A DNA stretch of 64,000 bases, taken from contig CALVXG010000005.1 of NCBI GenBank assembly GCA_944368925.1, positions 1 to 64,000 on the forward strand. The letters are read 5' to 3'. The DNA comes from an uncultured Clostridia bacterium. GTDB taxonomy: Bacteria; Bacillota; Clostridia; Christensenellales; Borkfalkiaceae. The notes under the pieces are model-generated. The model was not told the origin of the DNA, did no database searches, and saw nothing but the letters and a program-made list of their open reading frames with translations. Position numbers and translations under genes: made by a program. Positions 51,161 through 61,200 of the stretch are shown in pieces (the first letter of the stretch is position 1; each line of letters opens with the position of its first letter).

Positions 51161-52495
51161 TCAGTTCTTTTTATCCGCAAAAAACTCATGATAAATGGCG
51201 CGGACACATTTTTCGTAATCGTCGTTGTCGATCCCGACGATGATATTCAATTCGCTGGAACCCTGATCGATCATACGAACGTTGATCCCCGCCTCGGAGA
51301 GTGCCTTAAACAGGCGCGCCGACGTACCGATGCTGGACGCCATTCCGTGGCCGACCGTCGCCACCAGTGCAATGTTTTCCAGAACGCGGACATAATCGGG
51401 ATGAACCGCATCGCGGATCTCGGAGAGCAGCTCTTCCAGCAGCCCGCCGTTCAGATAACGGCTCTCGATCACGAGCGAAAGCGTGTCGATGCCGGACGGC
51501 ATATGCTCGAAACAGATCTTGTGGTTTTCAAGAATGGACAGCACTTTGCGCGCAAAACCGATCTCGCCGTTCATCATAGATTTTTCAAGGAAGATAACGG
51601 TAAAGTCCTTTTTCCCCGCAATGCCCGTAACCGTATTGCCGGGCGCCCCATATTTTTTGGAAGGCAAAATCAACGTTCCCGGATCCTGCGGGCGGAAAGT
51701 GTTCTTGATCTTGATCGGGATATCCCCCTTGCGGACAGGGAATATCGAATCCGCATGCAGAACGTTCGCGCCCATGTACGAAAGCTCGCGCAGTTCCTTG
51801 AAGGAAATTACTTCGATGCGCTCGGGACTGTTCACGATGCGCGGATCGCAAGCCAAAAATCCGCTGACGTCCGTCCAGTTTTCGTACAGATCCGCATTGA
51901 CGGCCCTCGCCACGATCGAGCCGCTGATATCCGAACCGCCGCGCGAAAACGTCTTGATGTTCCCCTCCGCATCGGTTCCGTAGAAACCGGGGATCACCGC
52001 TTCGTCGCACTCTTTCAGCCGCGCCGCAATGCTCGGATAGGACTTCTCTTCGTCAAACGTACCGTCCTTTTTGAAGAAAATAATATCTTTTGCGTCTACA
52101 AACGTCCAGCCCAGTTTCGCCGCGATCACGCGCGCATTCAGATATTCGCCGCGCGACGCCGTGAAATCTGCGCTCTTTTTTTCATCGATCTGCTTCTCCG
52201 TCTCGTCGAGGATCGCGCCGATATTGAAAGAACTCATTCCGAGCTCATCCACGATGGACTGAAAACGGGTGCGGATCTTCGCAAACGTGCCCGCACAACT
52301 TCCCTTTTCCTTCGCTTCGCGGTAGCATTCGTACAAAAGATCCGTGACTTTCGTGTCCCCGGAATAGCGTTTGCCGGGCGCGGAAACGACAGCATACTTG
52401 CGCGCGGGATCGCTGCGCAATATTTCGCAAACTTTCAATATATTCGTGCCGTCCGCCAAAGACGATCCGCCGAATTTACATACAACAGGTTTCAT
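51161..52495 (-). CDS. Aspartate kinase
   Basis: 444 aa. The kinase domain starts VVCKFGGSSLADG; GGSDISGSIVARA (about 195-207) and WTDVSGFLACDPR (about 215-230) are the aspartate-binding segments. Two ACT domains follow (about 300-444, VTVIFLEKSMM and ALVATVGHGMASSIG), likely sites of feedback by lysine or threonine. It phosphorylates aspartate, the first step to lysine, threonine, methionine and diaminopimelate. The ATG directly abuts the TAA of the DUF1015 gene, so it is cotranscribed with the cdaA module. A monofunctional enzyme, with no homoserine dehydrogenase part. Confidence 0.96.
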   Translation of the reverse strand: MKPVVCKFGGSSLADGTNILKVCEILRSDPARKYAVVSAPGKRYSGDTKVTDLLYECYREAKEKGSCAGTFAKIRTRFQSIVDELGMSSFNIGAILDETEKQIDEKKSADFTASRGEYLNARVIAAKLGWTFVDAKDIIFFKKDGTFDEEKSYPSIAARLKECDEAVIPGFYGTDAEGNIKTFSRGGSDISGSIVARAVNADLYENWTDVSGFLACDPRIVNSPERIEVISFKELRELSYMGANVLHADSIFPVRKGDIPIKIKNTFRPQDPGTLILPSKKYGAPGNTVTGIAGKKDFTVIFLEKSMMNGEIGFARKVLSILENHKICFEHMPSGIDTLSLVIESRYLNGGLLEELLSEIRDAVHPDYVRVLENIALVATVGHGMASSIGTSARLFKALSEAGINVRMIDQGSSELNIIVGIDNDDYEKCVRAIYHEFFADKKN

Positions 52496-53686
52496 TTATC
52501 TGATCTCCTTGCCCTCAATGTAATATCTCTTCTCTTCACTTTCTCCCATCGAAAACGTCTTGCGTGGCAAACTTCCGCCCCGCAGCACCTGCCCGAATAA
52601 CTCCGATTTGTCCATTTTCGGCAGACCGATGCCGACAAAATCCGCGTTTTCCTTCGTCAGCTGCGCCAACGCCGTATCCCCGTGTATATAATCTACGCTT
52701 CCTCCGTACGCCGCCAGATATTCGGATATATATCCGTCGACCGCGCGCACGGCTTCCGCCGCTCCCTGCGGCAGCACGATATTCTCTTTCACCCCGCCGA
52801 TATAGAGCGCGCCGTTTCCTTCTCCGCGCGGAAAATATTTTGAAAATTTCTCCGCGTCCACCCCTTTGACAAGCCTGTGGATCGCTTCAAATCGGATACC
52901 CACGTCGTACAGGTTGACCGCCTCACAGAGCGCATACCTGGCAGGATGCCCCTCCTGCTCAGACTTCGGAAGCTCTGCTTTGATTTTTTCCCAAAGCGCT
53001 TTCGCCGTCGCGAGCGAATGGTTTCCGTCCCCGACCATGAACAGCAAACCGTCTTTTTTCAGACGCTCGAATCTTCCGATCACCTCTTCATAATCCGAGA
53101 CAAAAAAACCGCTGACATGACCTCCGCCCATGTTCAATTCAAAATCGTACAGCTTCTGCAGATCGCTGCGGCGCTTCAGATCTCCCAGGGCCAGATCGCA
53201 GGGATCGTCGTACAATAACATAATATGCGGAAATTCCAATTCTGCGCGCTCGCGTATTTTCAGCCGCGGCGGAATGCGCTCCAAAATCGTTGCCTCCGTC
53301 GCACGGATCGCCGCGTCGCTCTGTTTTTCATACGAATACTCTTCCAGATCCACCGCCAGCACAATGCCCGTACGCTCGGGCGAATACGGCGTCTTTCTCC
53401 GAACCAAGACAAACCCTTTCGGCAATTTTTTGAAAATTCCGTCCGCCTTGTAACTGCGTATCACCTGCGCGATGCGCGTTATCCGCTCGTCGCAATCGGC
53501 ATCTCCCAAATAAATTTCCGGCAGCGTCAGACGCAGCGTCGAAGGCTTGTCTCCCACTTCTTTTTCCAATTCCGCCCAATATGCCCTGTCCGAAGTGTGC
53601 TGGTCGCAGGCGATCACCGCCCACGCGCGCATATCCAAACCGTCGCGCGGCAACAATATCTCGGGCGCAACAATGCAGCTCTTCAT
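52496..53686 (-). CDS. DUF1015 family protein
   Basis: 396 aa, full length for the family. It begins with VAPEILLPRDGLDMRAWAVIACDQHTSD and has the signature VGDGNHSLATAKALW (near 215) and the C-terminal RKTFSMGES. The reaction is unknown; in Clostridia such genes often accompany serine or aspartate metabolism genes, which is context only. GGAGTGAAAGGAC precedes the ATG. It lies between the CdaR-like peptide gene (25-bp gap) and aspartate kinase (0-bp gap). Confidence 0.9.
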   Translation of the reverse strand: MKSCIVAPEILLPRDGLDMRAWAVIACDQHTSDRAYWAELEKEVGDKPSTLRLTLPEIYLGDADCDERITRIAQVIRSYKADGIFKKLPKGFVLVRRKTPYSPERTGIVLAVDLEEYSYEKQSDAAIRATEATILERIPPRLKIRERAELEFPHIMLLYDDPCDLALGDLKRRSDLQKLYDFELNMGGGHVSGFFVSDYEEVIGRFERLKKDGLLFMVGDGNHSLATAKALWEKIKAELPKSEQEGHPARYALCEAVNLYDVGIRFEAIHRLVKGVDAEKFSKYFPRGEGNGALYIGGVKENIVLPQGAAEAVRAVDGYISEYLAAYGGSVDYIHGDTALAQLTKENADFVGIGLPKMDKSELFGQVLRGGSLPRKTFSMGESEEKRYYIEGKEIR

Positions 53687-53711
53687 GTCCTTTCACTCCA
53701 CAAGAAATATT

Positions 53712-53831
53712 TCAACCGCCGAAATTGACAACAATATACACAAATACGGCAAGCACGATCGCCAACAGCTTGATCGGAACGTTGTCTATAAAAATACCCG
53801 CTACTTTGCGCCAAAAGCTCTTTTCTCTCAT
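53712..53831 (-). CDS. Minimal CdaR/YbbR-like membrane peptide (39 aa)
   Basis: A 39-aa frame whose ATG overlaps the TGA of cdaA by 4 bp (ATGA), a common sign of translational coupling. The sequence has a basic start (MREKSFWRKV), then an NVPIKLLAIVLAVFVYIVV membrane helix and stops after NFGG. This is what the N-terminal anchor of CdaR (YbbR) looks like, and in Firmicutes cdaR directly follows cdaA, but the YbbR repeats that normally extend outside are absent. No second fragment follows: the next gene starts 25 bp later. CdaR controls the cyclase through its membrane part, so a short regulator is plausible; it is inferred from place and pattern only. Confidence 0.72.
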   Translation of the reverse strand: MREKSFWRKVAGIFIDNVPIKLLAIVLAVFVYIVVNFGG

Positions 53832-54652
53832 ATCCGCTTTCTCCCGTCCGCCGACAAATCTTTCCAGTAATAGTCGCTCAGCGTCTTCTTCAGAAGATCA
53901 TAATCTGCATAGCGCGAGATCTTACCGCGCTGCGCGATCGTGATGATCCCCGTCTCTTCCGATACGATCAGCGCGATCACGTTGGATGTCTCCGTGATCC
54001 CGATCCCCGCACGGTGCCGCGTTCCCAGTTCTTTCGGTATGTTGACGTTCTGCGTCAGCGGCAGAAAACACCCCGCCGCCTGGATCTTGTAATTGTTGAT
54101 TATCATCGCCCCGTCGTGCAGAGGCGCTTTGACAAAAAAGATGCCCTCGATCAGCTGCGAGGAAATATTCGCATCCAAAATCACCCCGCTTTCCAAAACC
54201 TGCGCGGGAATGTTGTCGTTCGATAAAATGATCAGCGCCCCGATATTGTCCTTCGAAAGGTTCTGCAGCGCCTTGATGATCTCCGAGATGTACCGCTCCA
54301 CTTCCTCTTTGGACGCAAACAGCTGATGCTCCCGCTTTTCCGAAAGACGGTTCAGCGTTCCAAGATTAAGTATGTCGCGCTTGACTTCGACGTTGAATAT
54401 CACGAGAATCAACCCCGCCGTCACCATCGGGATCACCATAAATACGTCGCCTTTAAGGTTCGTGTCCGACGCGAAAATGACCCCCGTCACGATCACAAAC
54501 AGGGCAAACACAACGATCACGCTGCGCACATTATTCATTTTTAAAATGCGGAAAACGTAATAAAATACCGCGGCAAACAGCAGAATGCTCAATACATCCA
54601 CCGGCCCGAAATTCGTAAACGCTTTTGCTATATTGGAAAAAAATTCGTCCAT
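53828..54652 (-). CDS. cdaA: Diadenylate cyclase CdaA
   Basis: 274 aa. Three N-terminal membrane helices (about 17-35, 40-58, 62-82) are followed by the DAC (DisA_N) domain. The catalytic DGAMIINN and GTRHRAGIGITE motifs are present; the second has Gly where many enzymes have RHRAA. It joins two ATP to c-di-AMP, an essential signal for potassium and osmotic balance. It heads an operon with the CdaR-like peptide, DUF1015 and aspartate kinase genes. The usual third member glmM is not next to it. Confidence 0.96.
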   Translation of the reverse strand: MDEFFSNIAKAFTNFGPVDVLSILLFAAVFYYVFRILKMNNVRSVIVVFALFVIVTGVIFASDTNLKGDVFMVIPMVTAGLILVIFNVEVKRDILNLGTLNRLSEKREHQLFASKEEVERYISEIIKALQNLSKDNIGALIILSNDNIPAQVLESGVILDANISSQLIEGIFFVKAPLHDGAMIINNYKIQAAGCFLPLTQNVNIPKELGTRHRAGIGITETSNVIALIVSEETGIITIAQRGKISRYADYDLLKKTLSDYYWKDLSADGRKRI

Positions 54653-54727
54653 AGAATTCTCCGTCGGCTCATTCGTACTATTTTATTTTACATGAATTTG
54701 CAAAAAAAATAAAGCGAATCGCCCCTC

Positions 54728-55732
54728 TTATACGGCGTTATTTGCATTTCCACCGAAAAATAATTGCAAATTGACCGTCTGCAATGCCGCGGCCGCCGAA
54801 ATCTCACCAGCTTTCATCCGATTCAGCGCATTGTTGATGCTCCTGAAACACTCTTCCACTCTGCGGCGCCCCATCGTCTCCGCCTGACGTCTGCTCATCT
54901 TGACCCCGTATTCTTTCATTCCCAGCACTTTCGCCGTCTCCGCGTCGCTCTTTTGCAGGAGCGAAATCTCGAACATGCCTCGAAAATACGAACAAAGCGC
55001 GTTTAAAACCGCCGTTTCGTCCATCCCTTTCGCCAAAAGCTCGCTCTGCACCGCCATGAATTTCCCGTAATTCTTCAACCCCAGCGCGTTGGACATTTCA
55101 TACGTCTTGTACTCCGTGTCCCGGTACACCACCGCGTCCACGTCGGCCGGCGTGATCTTTTTCGTGTCCCATGCATACGCGATCAGCTTCTGCGTCTCCC
55201 CGCTGATGCGCGACATATCGAAAAGGCAATAGCGCATGATCCGTTCACAGCAATCGGTATCCGCCGCAATTCCGCTGCGCTTGAACTGCGTATAGATCCA
55301 GCGCAGAACCGTGTCTTCATCCGCGCGCGAACAATCCACCCACGTCACGTTCGGCGCTTTGCGAAGATCCACAGTCTTCCCCTTCGGCGCGGCAGAATTT
55401 ACGATCAGCAAAATCGTGTCCCGCTGCGGATTTTCAAGATAGGGCTTCAAATAGGTCGTATAATCTTTCTCCGAAGGGAAAAAATCGGTCACCTTGACGA
55501 TCCTCTTTTCCGACATGAACGGCACGCATTGCACCGCCGCAAGCAGCCCCGTCATCTGCGTACCTTTGAGTGAATCGCCCTGCATCACCGTGTAATTCAG
55601 CGAAGGCTCCTGCAAAAATTTCGCCTTCAGCATCTCTTCCCCGCGCTCTTTGAAATATTCCTCTTCCCCGTCAAACAGATATACGGGCGCCGCGCCCTCT
55701 TCCAGGCTCTTTTTAAACAATACAAATTTCAT
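54728..55732 (-). CDS. holA: DNA polymerase III delta subunit
   Basis: 334 aa, normal for HolA. The N-terminal FLFDGEEEYF-type segment (PVYLFDGEEEYFKERGEEML) and the C-terminal region with a LNRMKAGEISAAAALQTVNLQL helix pair are typical. It is the clamp-loader subunit that opens the beta sliding clamp. The comEC-holA order, with a 3-bp gap here, is conserved in many Firmicutes. AAGGAAGCGG precedes the ATG. Confidence 0.93.
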   Translation of the reverse strand: MKFVLFKKSLEEGAAPVYLFDGEEEYFKERGEEMLKAKFLQEPSLNYTVMQGDSLKGTQMTGLLAAVQCVPFMSEKRIVKVTDFFPSEKDYTTYLKPYLENPQRDTILLIVNSAAPKGKTVDLRKAPNVTWVDCSRADEDTVLRWIYTQFKRSGIAADTDCCERIMRYCLFDMSRISGETQKLIAYAWDTKKITPADVDAVVYRDTEYKTYEMSNALGLKNYGKFMAVQSELLAKGMDETAVLNALCSYFRGMFEISLLQKSDAETAKVLGMKEYGVKMSRRQAETMGRRRVEECFRSINNALNRMKAGEISAAAALQTVNLQLFFGGNANNAV

Positions 55733-55735
55733 GCT

Positions 55736-57943
55736 CTACACCGCTTCCTTTACGGAAATTATACCATCTCTGCGCCCGATTTGCAAGTCACCGTATTCAT
55801 ATACGGACATTTTCCCGTCCGCTTTCCCGAAATATATCTCCTGTTTCCGTTCCACTCTCTCCAAAAATTCTCCGTCGTATGCCGAAACGAGCAGATCACA
55901 CGAAGGAAGATTCTTTTCCTCTTCCGTCAGATTATTCACGAGCAACACATCCGCTCCCCCGAAATTCAGCCAAAGCGTCTCCGCGTCCGCAAAGATCATG
56001 TCCGTGCCGCAGCAATCAAAAAAGCCTCTCACTTCTTCCGTCTCAACCGTCTGGAACGTATCGATAAACCCGCTCTCCGCGTTTACGTACATTTTCTCGA
56101 CCGCCGCGTTTTCCAGCACGACGGGCAACGCCACATTTGCGTCCGAAGCCGTTCCCACCGCCACGAGCGCATCGATCCTCGTCACATTTTGCTGCAGGAA
56201 GACTTTTTCTAAATGCTCGCTGTCGGGCGTCCCCAAACAGATCATGACCACGCTGTCCCCTTCGTGCAAGAGTACGAAATTGCTCCCGTAATAGCCGTGC
56301 ACAGTCATAAAACCGTCATACCCGAAAAAGGCATTCCGCAAAAACATCAGACCGACAAACACCGCCGACAGCAGTACCGATGCAATCGCCTTGACCCATG
56401 CGCGGAAATTGATCTTGTCCGAAAGGAAATAGATCCCCGCATACCACAAGAGCGCACACCCGCCGAACGAGAAGCCGCTGATCAGCCATATCTTAAAGTC
56501 GGCCATCATGACGGGAAGCACCGCGATCCGCAGCAAGTATTCGGGCAAAAACAACAGCACCGCAGAGGCAAAGGGAAAGATCGCGGCAAGCACGCAGCCC
56601 ACAAAGAGCACCGCGTAAACCGTACTTATGATGGGTATAAACAGGAGATTCAGCACAAAGCTGATCGCCGATATATACCCGAACGAATCGATCAGTACGG
56701 GAAACGTACAGATCTGCGCCGACACGGCCGTTCCCAGTGCGTCGGCAACCCTGCGCGGCATGTACGGAATGCGTTTAAGGTTACGGGAAAGATGCCCGCC
56801 CAAAACAATGATCCCCGCCGATGCGGAGACGGACAGCAAAAAGCCGACCGAAAACAAATGGACGGGGTTGATCGCCAGTACCGCCAAAGACGCAATGCTC
56901 ACCGAATTCAGACGATCGTACTGCACGCCCTTGTATTTCATCGCGAGCATGACTTCGCACATGATGAGCGCACGCACCGACGACGGCGAAAAACTGCATA
57001 CGCCCGCGTAAAACACGAGTCCTGCCGTGACGATGAGAAAACGGATCAAAAGTTTGAGCTTCAGTTTTTTGCATACATAGGTGAGAAGAAGACAGACGAT
57101 CCCGATATGAAGTCCCGAAACCGCGAAGATATGCGCCACTCCGCCGTAACGGAAATTTTGCAGGACGTCTTCATCCATAAATCCGCTGTTGCCCGTAAGC
57201 ATTGCATACGTTAAGGCCGCCGTCGAATCGTCCATGCCCGCAAAGATCACGTCGCGCAGGTGTTCGCCGACCACCCCGAAAAGATCGGGCATTTCCTGCC
57301 CGTCCGCGAGAAACGAATCTGCTTGCGAAAATGCAAAATACCGCACCTTGTCCAAAATCGCCGACGCGTTGATCCGCCCGTACGACCATGTTTCATACGT
57401 CGTCACATCCGCGTCCGTAATCACGCGCATCCCCAGCGAAAGATCCGCACCTCCGCCGTATACGTACATGCGGAGCCGATACTGCGTGCGGACGATCTCT
57501 CCCGTCTCGCCGCTCACCAGCGTCAGATCGCCGAGCGTATACACTTCCGAATCTCCCGTCCTCCCGATCTCCTCGACGACACCCGCAATATAACAGTCCC
57601 CGGATACCTCTCCCGCTTGCTCAAAATCTGCAATGCGCATCGCAAACGCAATGCTCCCGATCGAAAACAACACGCAGGCCGCTGCCGTACAGGCAAGAAA
57701 AATGCCCGCAATCCTCCGGCCTTTCTTCCTAAAAATAAAGATGAATCCGACAAAAGCAGGCAATATAACTAAATTGACAAGAAATGCGTAAACACCGCAT
57801 AGGTAAAACACCAAAATTCCTGCGGCAAAACTCAATGCAAACAATAAGAACGGACGAAAATTTACGACACGAAGTCCGTAAAACAAAAGATGATCGTCCA
57901 CTCTCTTGAACCTGACCGCTCTTTCTTCTTTTTTCCGTTTCAT
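55736..57943 (-). CDS. comEC: ComEC/Rec2 competence DNA channel protein
   Basis: 735 aa. Two N-terminal membrane helices and an OB-like soluble domain (about 100-200) are followed by the multi-helix Competence domain (about 225-480) with YGGVAHIFAVSGLHIGI and SPSSVRALIM. The C-terminal part (about 550-735) aligns in position with the metallo-beta-lactamase-like nuclease domain, but I see no HxHxDH zinc motif or DVGQGD strand; the region begins TVHGYYGSNFVLLHEGDSV. So the nuclease part appears inactive. It carries single-stranded DNA across the membrane in transformation. It overlaps the upstream ComEA-like gene by 4 bp. Confidence 0.93.
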   Translation of the reverse strand: MKRKKEERAVRFKRVDDHLLFYGLRVVNFRPFLLFALSFAAGILVFYLCGVYAFLVNLVILPAFVGFIFIFRKKGRRIAGIFLACTAAACVLFSIGSIAFAMRIADFEQAGEVSGDCYIAGVVEEIGRTGDSEVYTLGDLTLVSGETGEIVRTQYRLRMYVYGGGADLSLGMRVITDADVTTYETWSYGRINASAILDKVRYFAFSQADSFLADGQEMPDLFGVVGEHLRDVIFAGMDDSTAALTYAMLTGNSGFMDEDVLQNFRYGGVAHIFAVSGLHIGIVCLLLTYVCKKLKLKLLIRFLIVTAGLVFYAGVCSFSPSSVRALIMCEVMLAMKYKGVQYDRLNSVSIASLAVLAINPVHLFSVGFLLSVSASAGIIVLGGHLSRNLKRIPYMPRRVADALGTAVSAQICTFPVLIDSFGYISAISFVLNLLFIPIISTVYAVLFVGCVLAAIFPFASAVLLFLPEYLLRIAVLPVMMADFKIWLISGFSFGGCALLWYAGIYFLSDKINFRAWVKAIASVLLSAVFVGLMFLRNAFFGYDGFMTVHGYYGSNFVLLHEGDSVVMICLGTPDSEHLEKVFLQQNVTRIDALVAVGTASDANVALPVVLENAAVEKMYVNAESGFIDTFQTVETEEVRGFFDCCGTDMIFADAETLWLNFGGADVLLVNNLTEEEKNLPSCDLLVSAYDGEFLERVERKQEIYFGKADGKMSVYEYGDLQIGRRDGIISVKEAV

Positions 57944-58278
57944 AAAACCAAATAGATCACATATTCGCCGTCGAGCAAAACGGCGTCCGTCATGCGCACG
58001 CGGGCCGCGCCGTCAAATCCGTCCGGTACCTCGCTCAGCCCCATGACCGAAAACATTTCTCCGTATGTGACGCCGTATGCAAACGTGTATCTGCCGGGAG
58101 CCGCCACGCCCTCCCCCTGCACGATCACGTCAAACGTGTCGCCATAGGGAATCGCACTCTCTCCCCTTTGATACACCGCTTCGCTTTCCGGCACAGCGAC
58201 GGACGGCAAAATCGCCGCCGCCGCCACAACCATGATCAGACATGCCAAAAGCAGTAAATCTGCAATAAATTCTCTCAT
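57940..58278 (-). CDS. ComEA-like SLBB-domain membrane protein lacking a helix-hairpin-helix domain
   Basis: 112 aa. One N-terminal membrane helix (about 5-25) is followed by an exported segment (residues 49-112) that follows the SLBB pattern of ComEA proteins: DVIVQGEGVAAPGRYTF, GVTYGEMFSVMG, and LLDGEYVIYLV at the end. ComEA normally continues into a DNA-binding (HhH)2 domain, but the frame ends here and the next gene is comEC (4-bp ATGA overlap), exactly where comEA usually ends. It is therefore probably a reduced ComEA or an SLBB partner of ComEC. It starts 3 bp after the giant helicase gene. Confidence 0.75.
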   Translation of the reverse strand: MREFIADLLLLACLIMVVAAAAILPSVAVPESEAVYQRGESAIPYGDTFDVIVQGEGVAAPGRYTFAYGVTYGEMFSVMGLSEVPDGFDGAARVRMTDAVLLDGEYVIYLVL

Positions 58279-58281
58279 CTC

Positions 58282-61200
58282 TCAATACAGGCTGATCCTG
58301 TCCGAAATAGAACGCACAAACACCGAACGCTCCACCCCGAGATTCACACATTCCCCGATAAACTCCGTCAGCTTATCGCTCGGCCGCGCAATCTTCAGCT
58401 CAGCACACACCAGCGCCGTCAGCTCGTCGGAATACAGGCTTACTTTGTTTTCCAAGAGTCCCTTGATCAGCGCAATGATCTCGTACGGCGTAAAATCATC
58501 TTCCGATTTGCGGATCGGATCGCCCGTTTCCACACGGTAAAAATTATATTCCAAACACTTATCCGTCTTGCGCAAATACGTCTTGCCGCACAGCTCCTCG
58601 CTCTTTAAACCGCAGGACTTGATAAGATTCTCGATCCGCTCTTCTACCTTTCCGCCGTATTTCTGGATGCCCAATGAGGAAAGACACCGCTTTAACAGGA
58701 ATTTTTCGGAAATAGGTTCCTCCGCCGCCGAAATTACTTTCAGCCTTGCCAAAATCTCCCCGTCGTTCTCTCCGCAAGTGACGTACTGCGACAAGTTCTG
58801 CAGCTGCTCCAGCTTCGCATAACGGTAATTCTTTTTGTATTTTGCCAGATAGTCGCGCCCCGTCTTCTCCGTTCCCGTCAAACGATCCAAAACGTCCTTG
58901 ATTTTCTTGATCTCACGCTTGGGATTGTTGATAAAGTTGATCGTGAACAGACGCACCACGTTCCAGTTGTTCATCTTCAGCGTCTGTATCTGCAAAATGT
59001 TTCTGTCCTTTGCGCTCGAATGGTATGCCGTCGTTCCGTCGCAGATGATCGCGAGAATAAACCGCTTCTTGTTTTTCGGATCTACCACCGCACAGTCGAT
59101 CTTGTATTCGGATACGCCCACGTCATAGCGGCATTCGTACCCGTATGTTTTCAGCTCCTGCGCAATGTATTTTCCGATACCGCTCTGCGTCCCTTTGAGT
59201 TCGTCCGAACTGATCGCGAGCGACGTCTTCCCTTTCTCCGCAAATTCAAGAAACGCCTTCAATCCCGCGACGCCCTTGCTGTTCGTCTTCGCAAGGTTGA
59301 TCATCGCCGAAGTCATGGACGAAAACACGACCATCTCTTCGCGCGCACGCGACACCGCGACGTTCAGCCGCCGCCAGCCGCCCGTCTGGTTGAGCGGCCC
59401 GAAATTGAGAGCCACCCTGCCGCTGCGGTCCGGCCCGTAACATACGGAGAACAGAATAACGTCGCGCTCGTCGCCCTGTACATTTTCCAGGTTCTTAATA
59501 AAGAGCGGCTCTTCGCGCTCGTAGGCCGCGTCTTCCAGTTTGTTGCGCACCAGCGCGTCCGACAGCCGCCTCTCGATATAATCCTGCTGCGCCGTGCTGA
59601 ACGTCACGACGCCGATACTCGAACGGCACAGTTTCGGATCTTTCAGCCTGCGCACCACTTCTTCCACCAGCGCTTCCGCTTCCGCTTTGTTCCGCTTGGT
59701 AAACCCTCTGTCGTAGATCCCGTCGGGCACCAGCGCGAGCCGTACCTTGCTTTCCAGCGCGTCCGGCGAAGGGAACGTACAAAGTTTCCCGCCGTAGTAC
59801 ATGATGTTCGAAAACGCGATCAGACTCTCGTGCTTGCTGCGGTAATGCCAGTTCAGATGCTTTTCGGGAATGCTCAGCGCCAGGCAGTCGTCCAGAATGC
59901 TCTCCAGATCTTCCGTATCCAGGTTTTCTTCGTCCACATAGCCGGAACTGAAGAACGACGTCGGAGGCAGCTGCTTCGGGTCGCCCACGATCACTGCATT
60001 TTTCGCGCGCGCCAGCGCACCGATCGCTTCGCTCGTCGGAAGCTGCGACGCTTCGTCAAAGACCACGAGATCGAAAAGATCCGGATCCGCTTTGAGATAT
60101 TGCGCCACCGTGATCGGGCTCATCAGAACGCACGGAGCAAGCCTTGCAAAAAGCTCGGGGATCTCCGCTATGAATTCCTTGACCGTCATGCCCCGCATAT
60201 TGCTCTTGACAATGCGCTGGAACGCCAGAACTTCCAGGCTTAAACTTCCTTCCGTCGACGTCGTGGGAAGGTTGGCGATCAGTTTGTTGCGTATGTGCGC
60301 CTTGGATATTTTGGCAAACTGCTCATCCAAAACGCGGAACTGTTCGATTTTTTCTTCCAAAACCGCCGCAGAGAATTTAGAAAGCACGGGATCCGCCCCG
60401 ATGTTCGTCTCTACAAAATTGCGGTAGACGTTCTTGCGGAAACTCTCCAGAATGTTTTCGGACGTGACCGCGCCCGATTCCAGCGAATCGGTTACAAAAC
60501 TCAGGCCTTCTCCGTCAAGCTGCGCCGATATCTTCTTGAACAGGCACCACGCCGCCAGCATATCGATGTTGTCGATCAGAGCGCCCGCCTTCACGTTGAA
60601 ATAGTCCAAAAGATCTTCGTCCGAAAAACGCTCGGTATCCGCGCGGATCACGTCGCAGAAATTTTCTTTTGCATTGCGAAAACTTTGCAATGACTGCTTC
60701 AACCCGTCCAAAATCGGCGCGGCATACCCGCCCGATGCCGATTTCACACATACGCTGTTGAAACTGTCCGCATTGTAATCCATAAAGATGCCTTCCGCAA
60801 GCGCGTGCATCTTTTTGAGCGCTTCCATGAATTCGTCGCGGCGCTTGAAACTGATCTTCCCGCCCCGGTCGGAAAAATTCTGCACGAGCGACGTATTGTC
60901 CCGCACCAGTTTCAGATCTTCGTAGATCTGCGCCACGATGCCGATATACTTCGTCTCTTCCGACGGCGCGAGTTTGACCGCCGCACTCCTGCGCAGGCGC
61001 TTGACCAGCGTCGACAAAACTTTCGAACTCTTGTAATTTTCGCCCCAGTTGTCCAGTTCCTGCTCGATCACGGCGGGATCGCAGTCAATGTCGATCAGCG
61101 CCTTGAAATTCTTGAAATAATTCCCCAGCAACCGATCCAGTCTGCGGTTCGCATTGAAAAATACGTAAAATTCGTTTTCGTCGCAATGGAAATATTTATC

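Noticed and set aside
50690..52600. 636-codon plus-strand open frame
   Set aside because: It runs through the ATPase end, the bidirectional terminator and the aspartate kinase gene; not a real gene.
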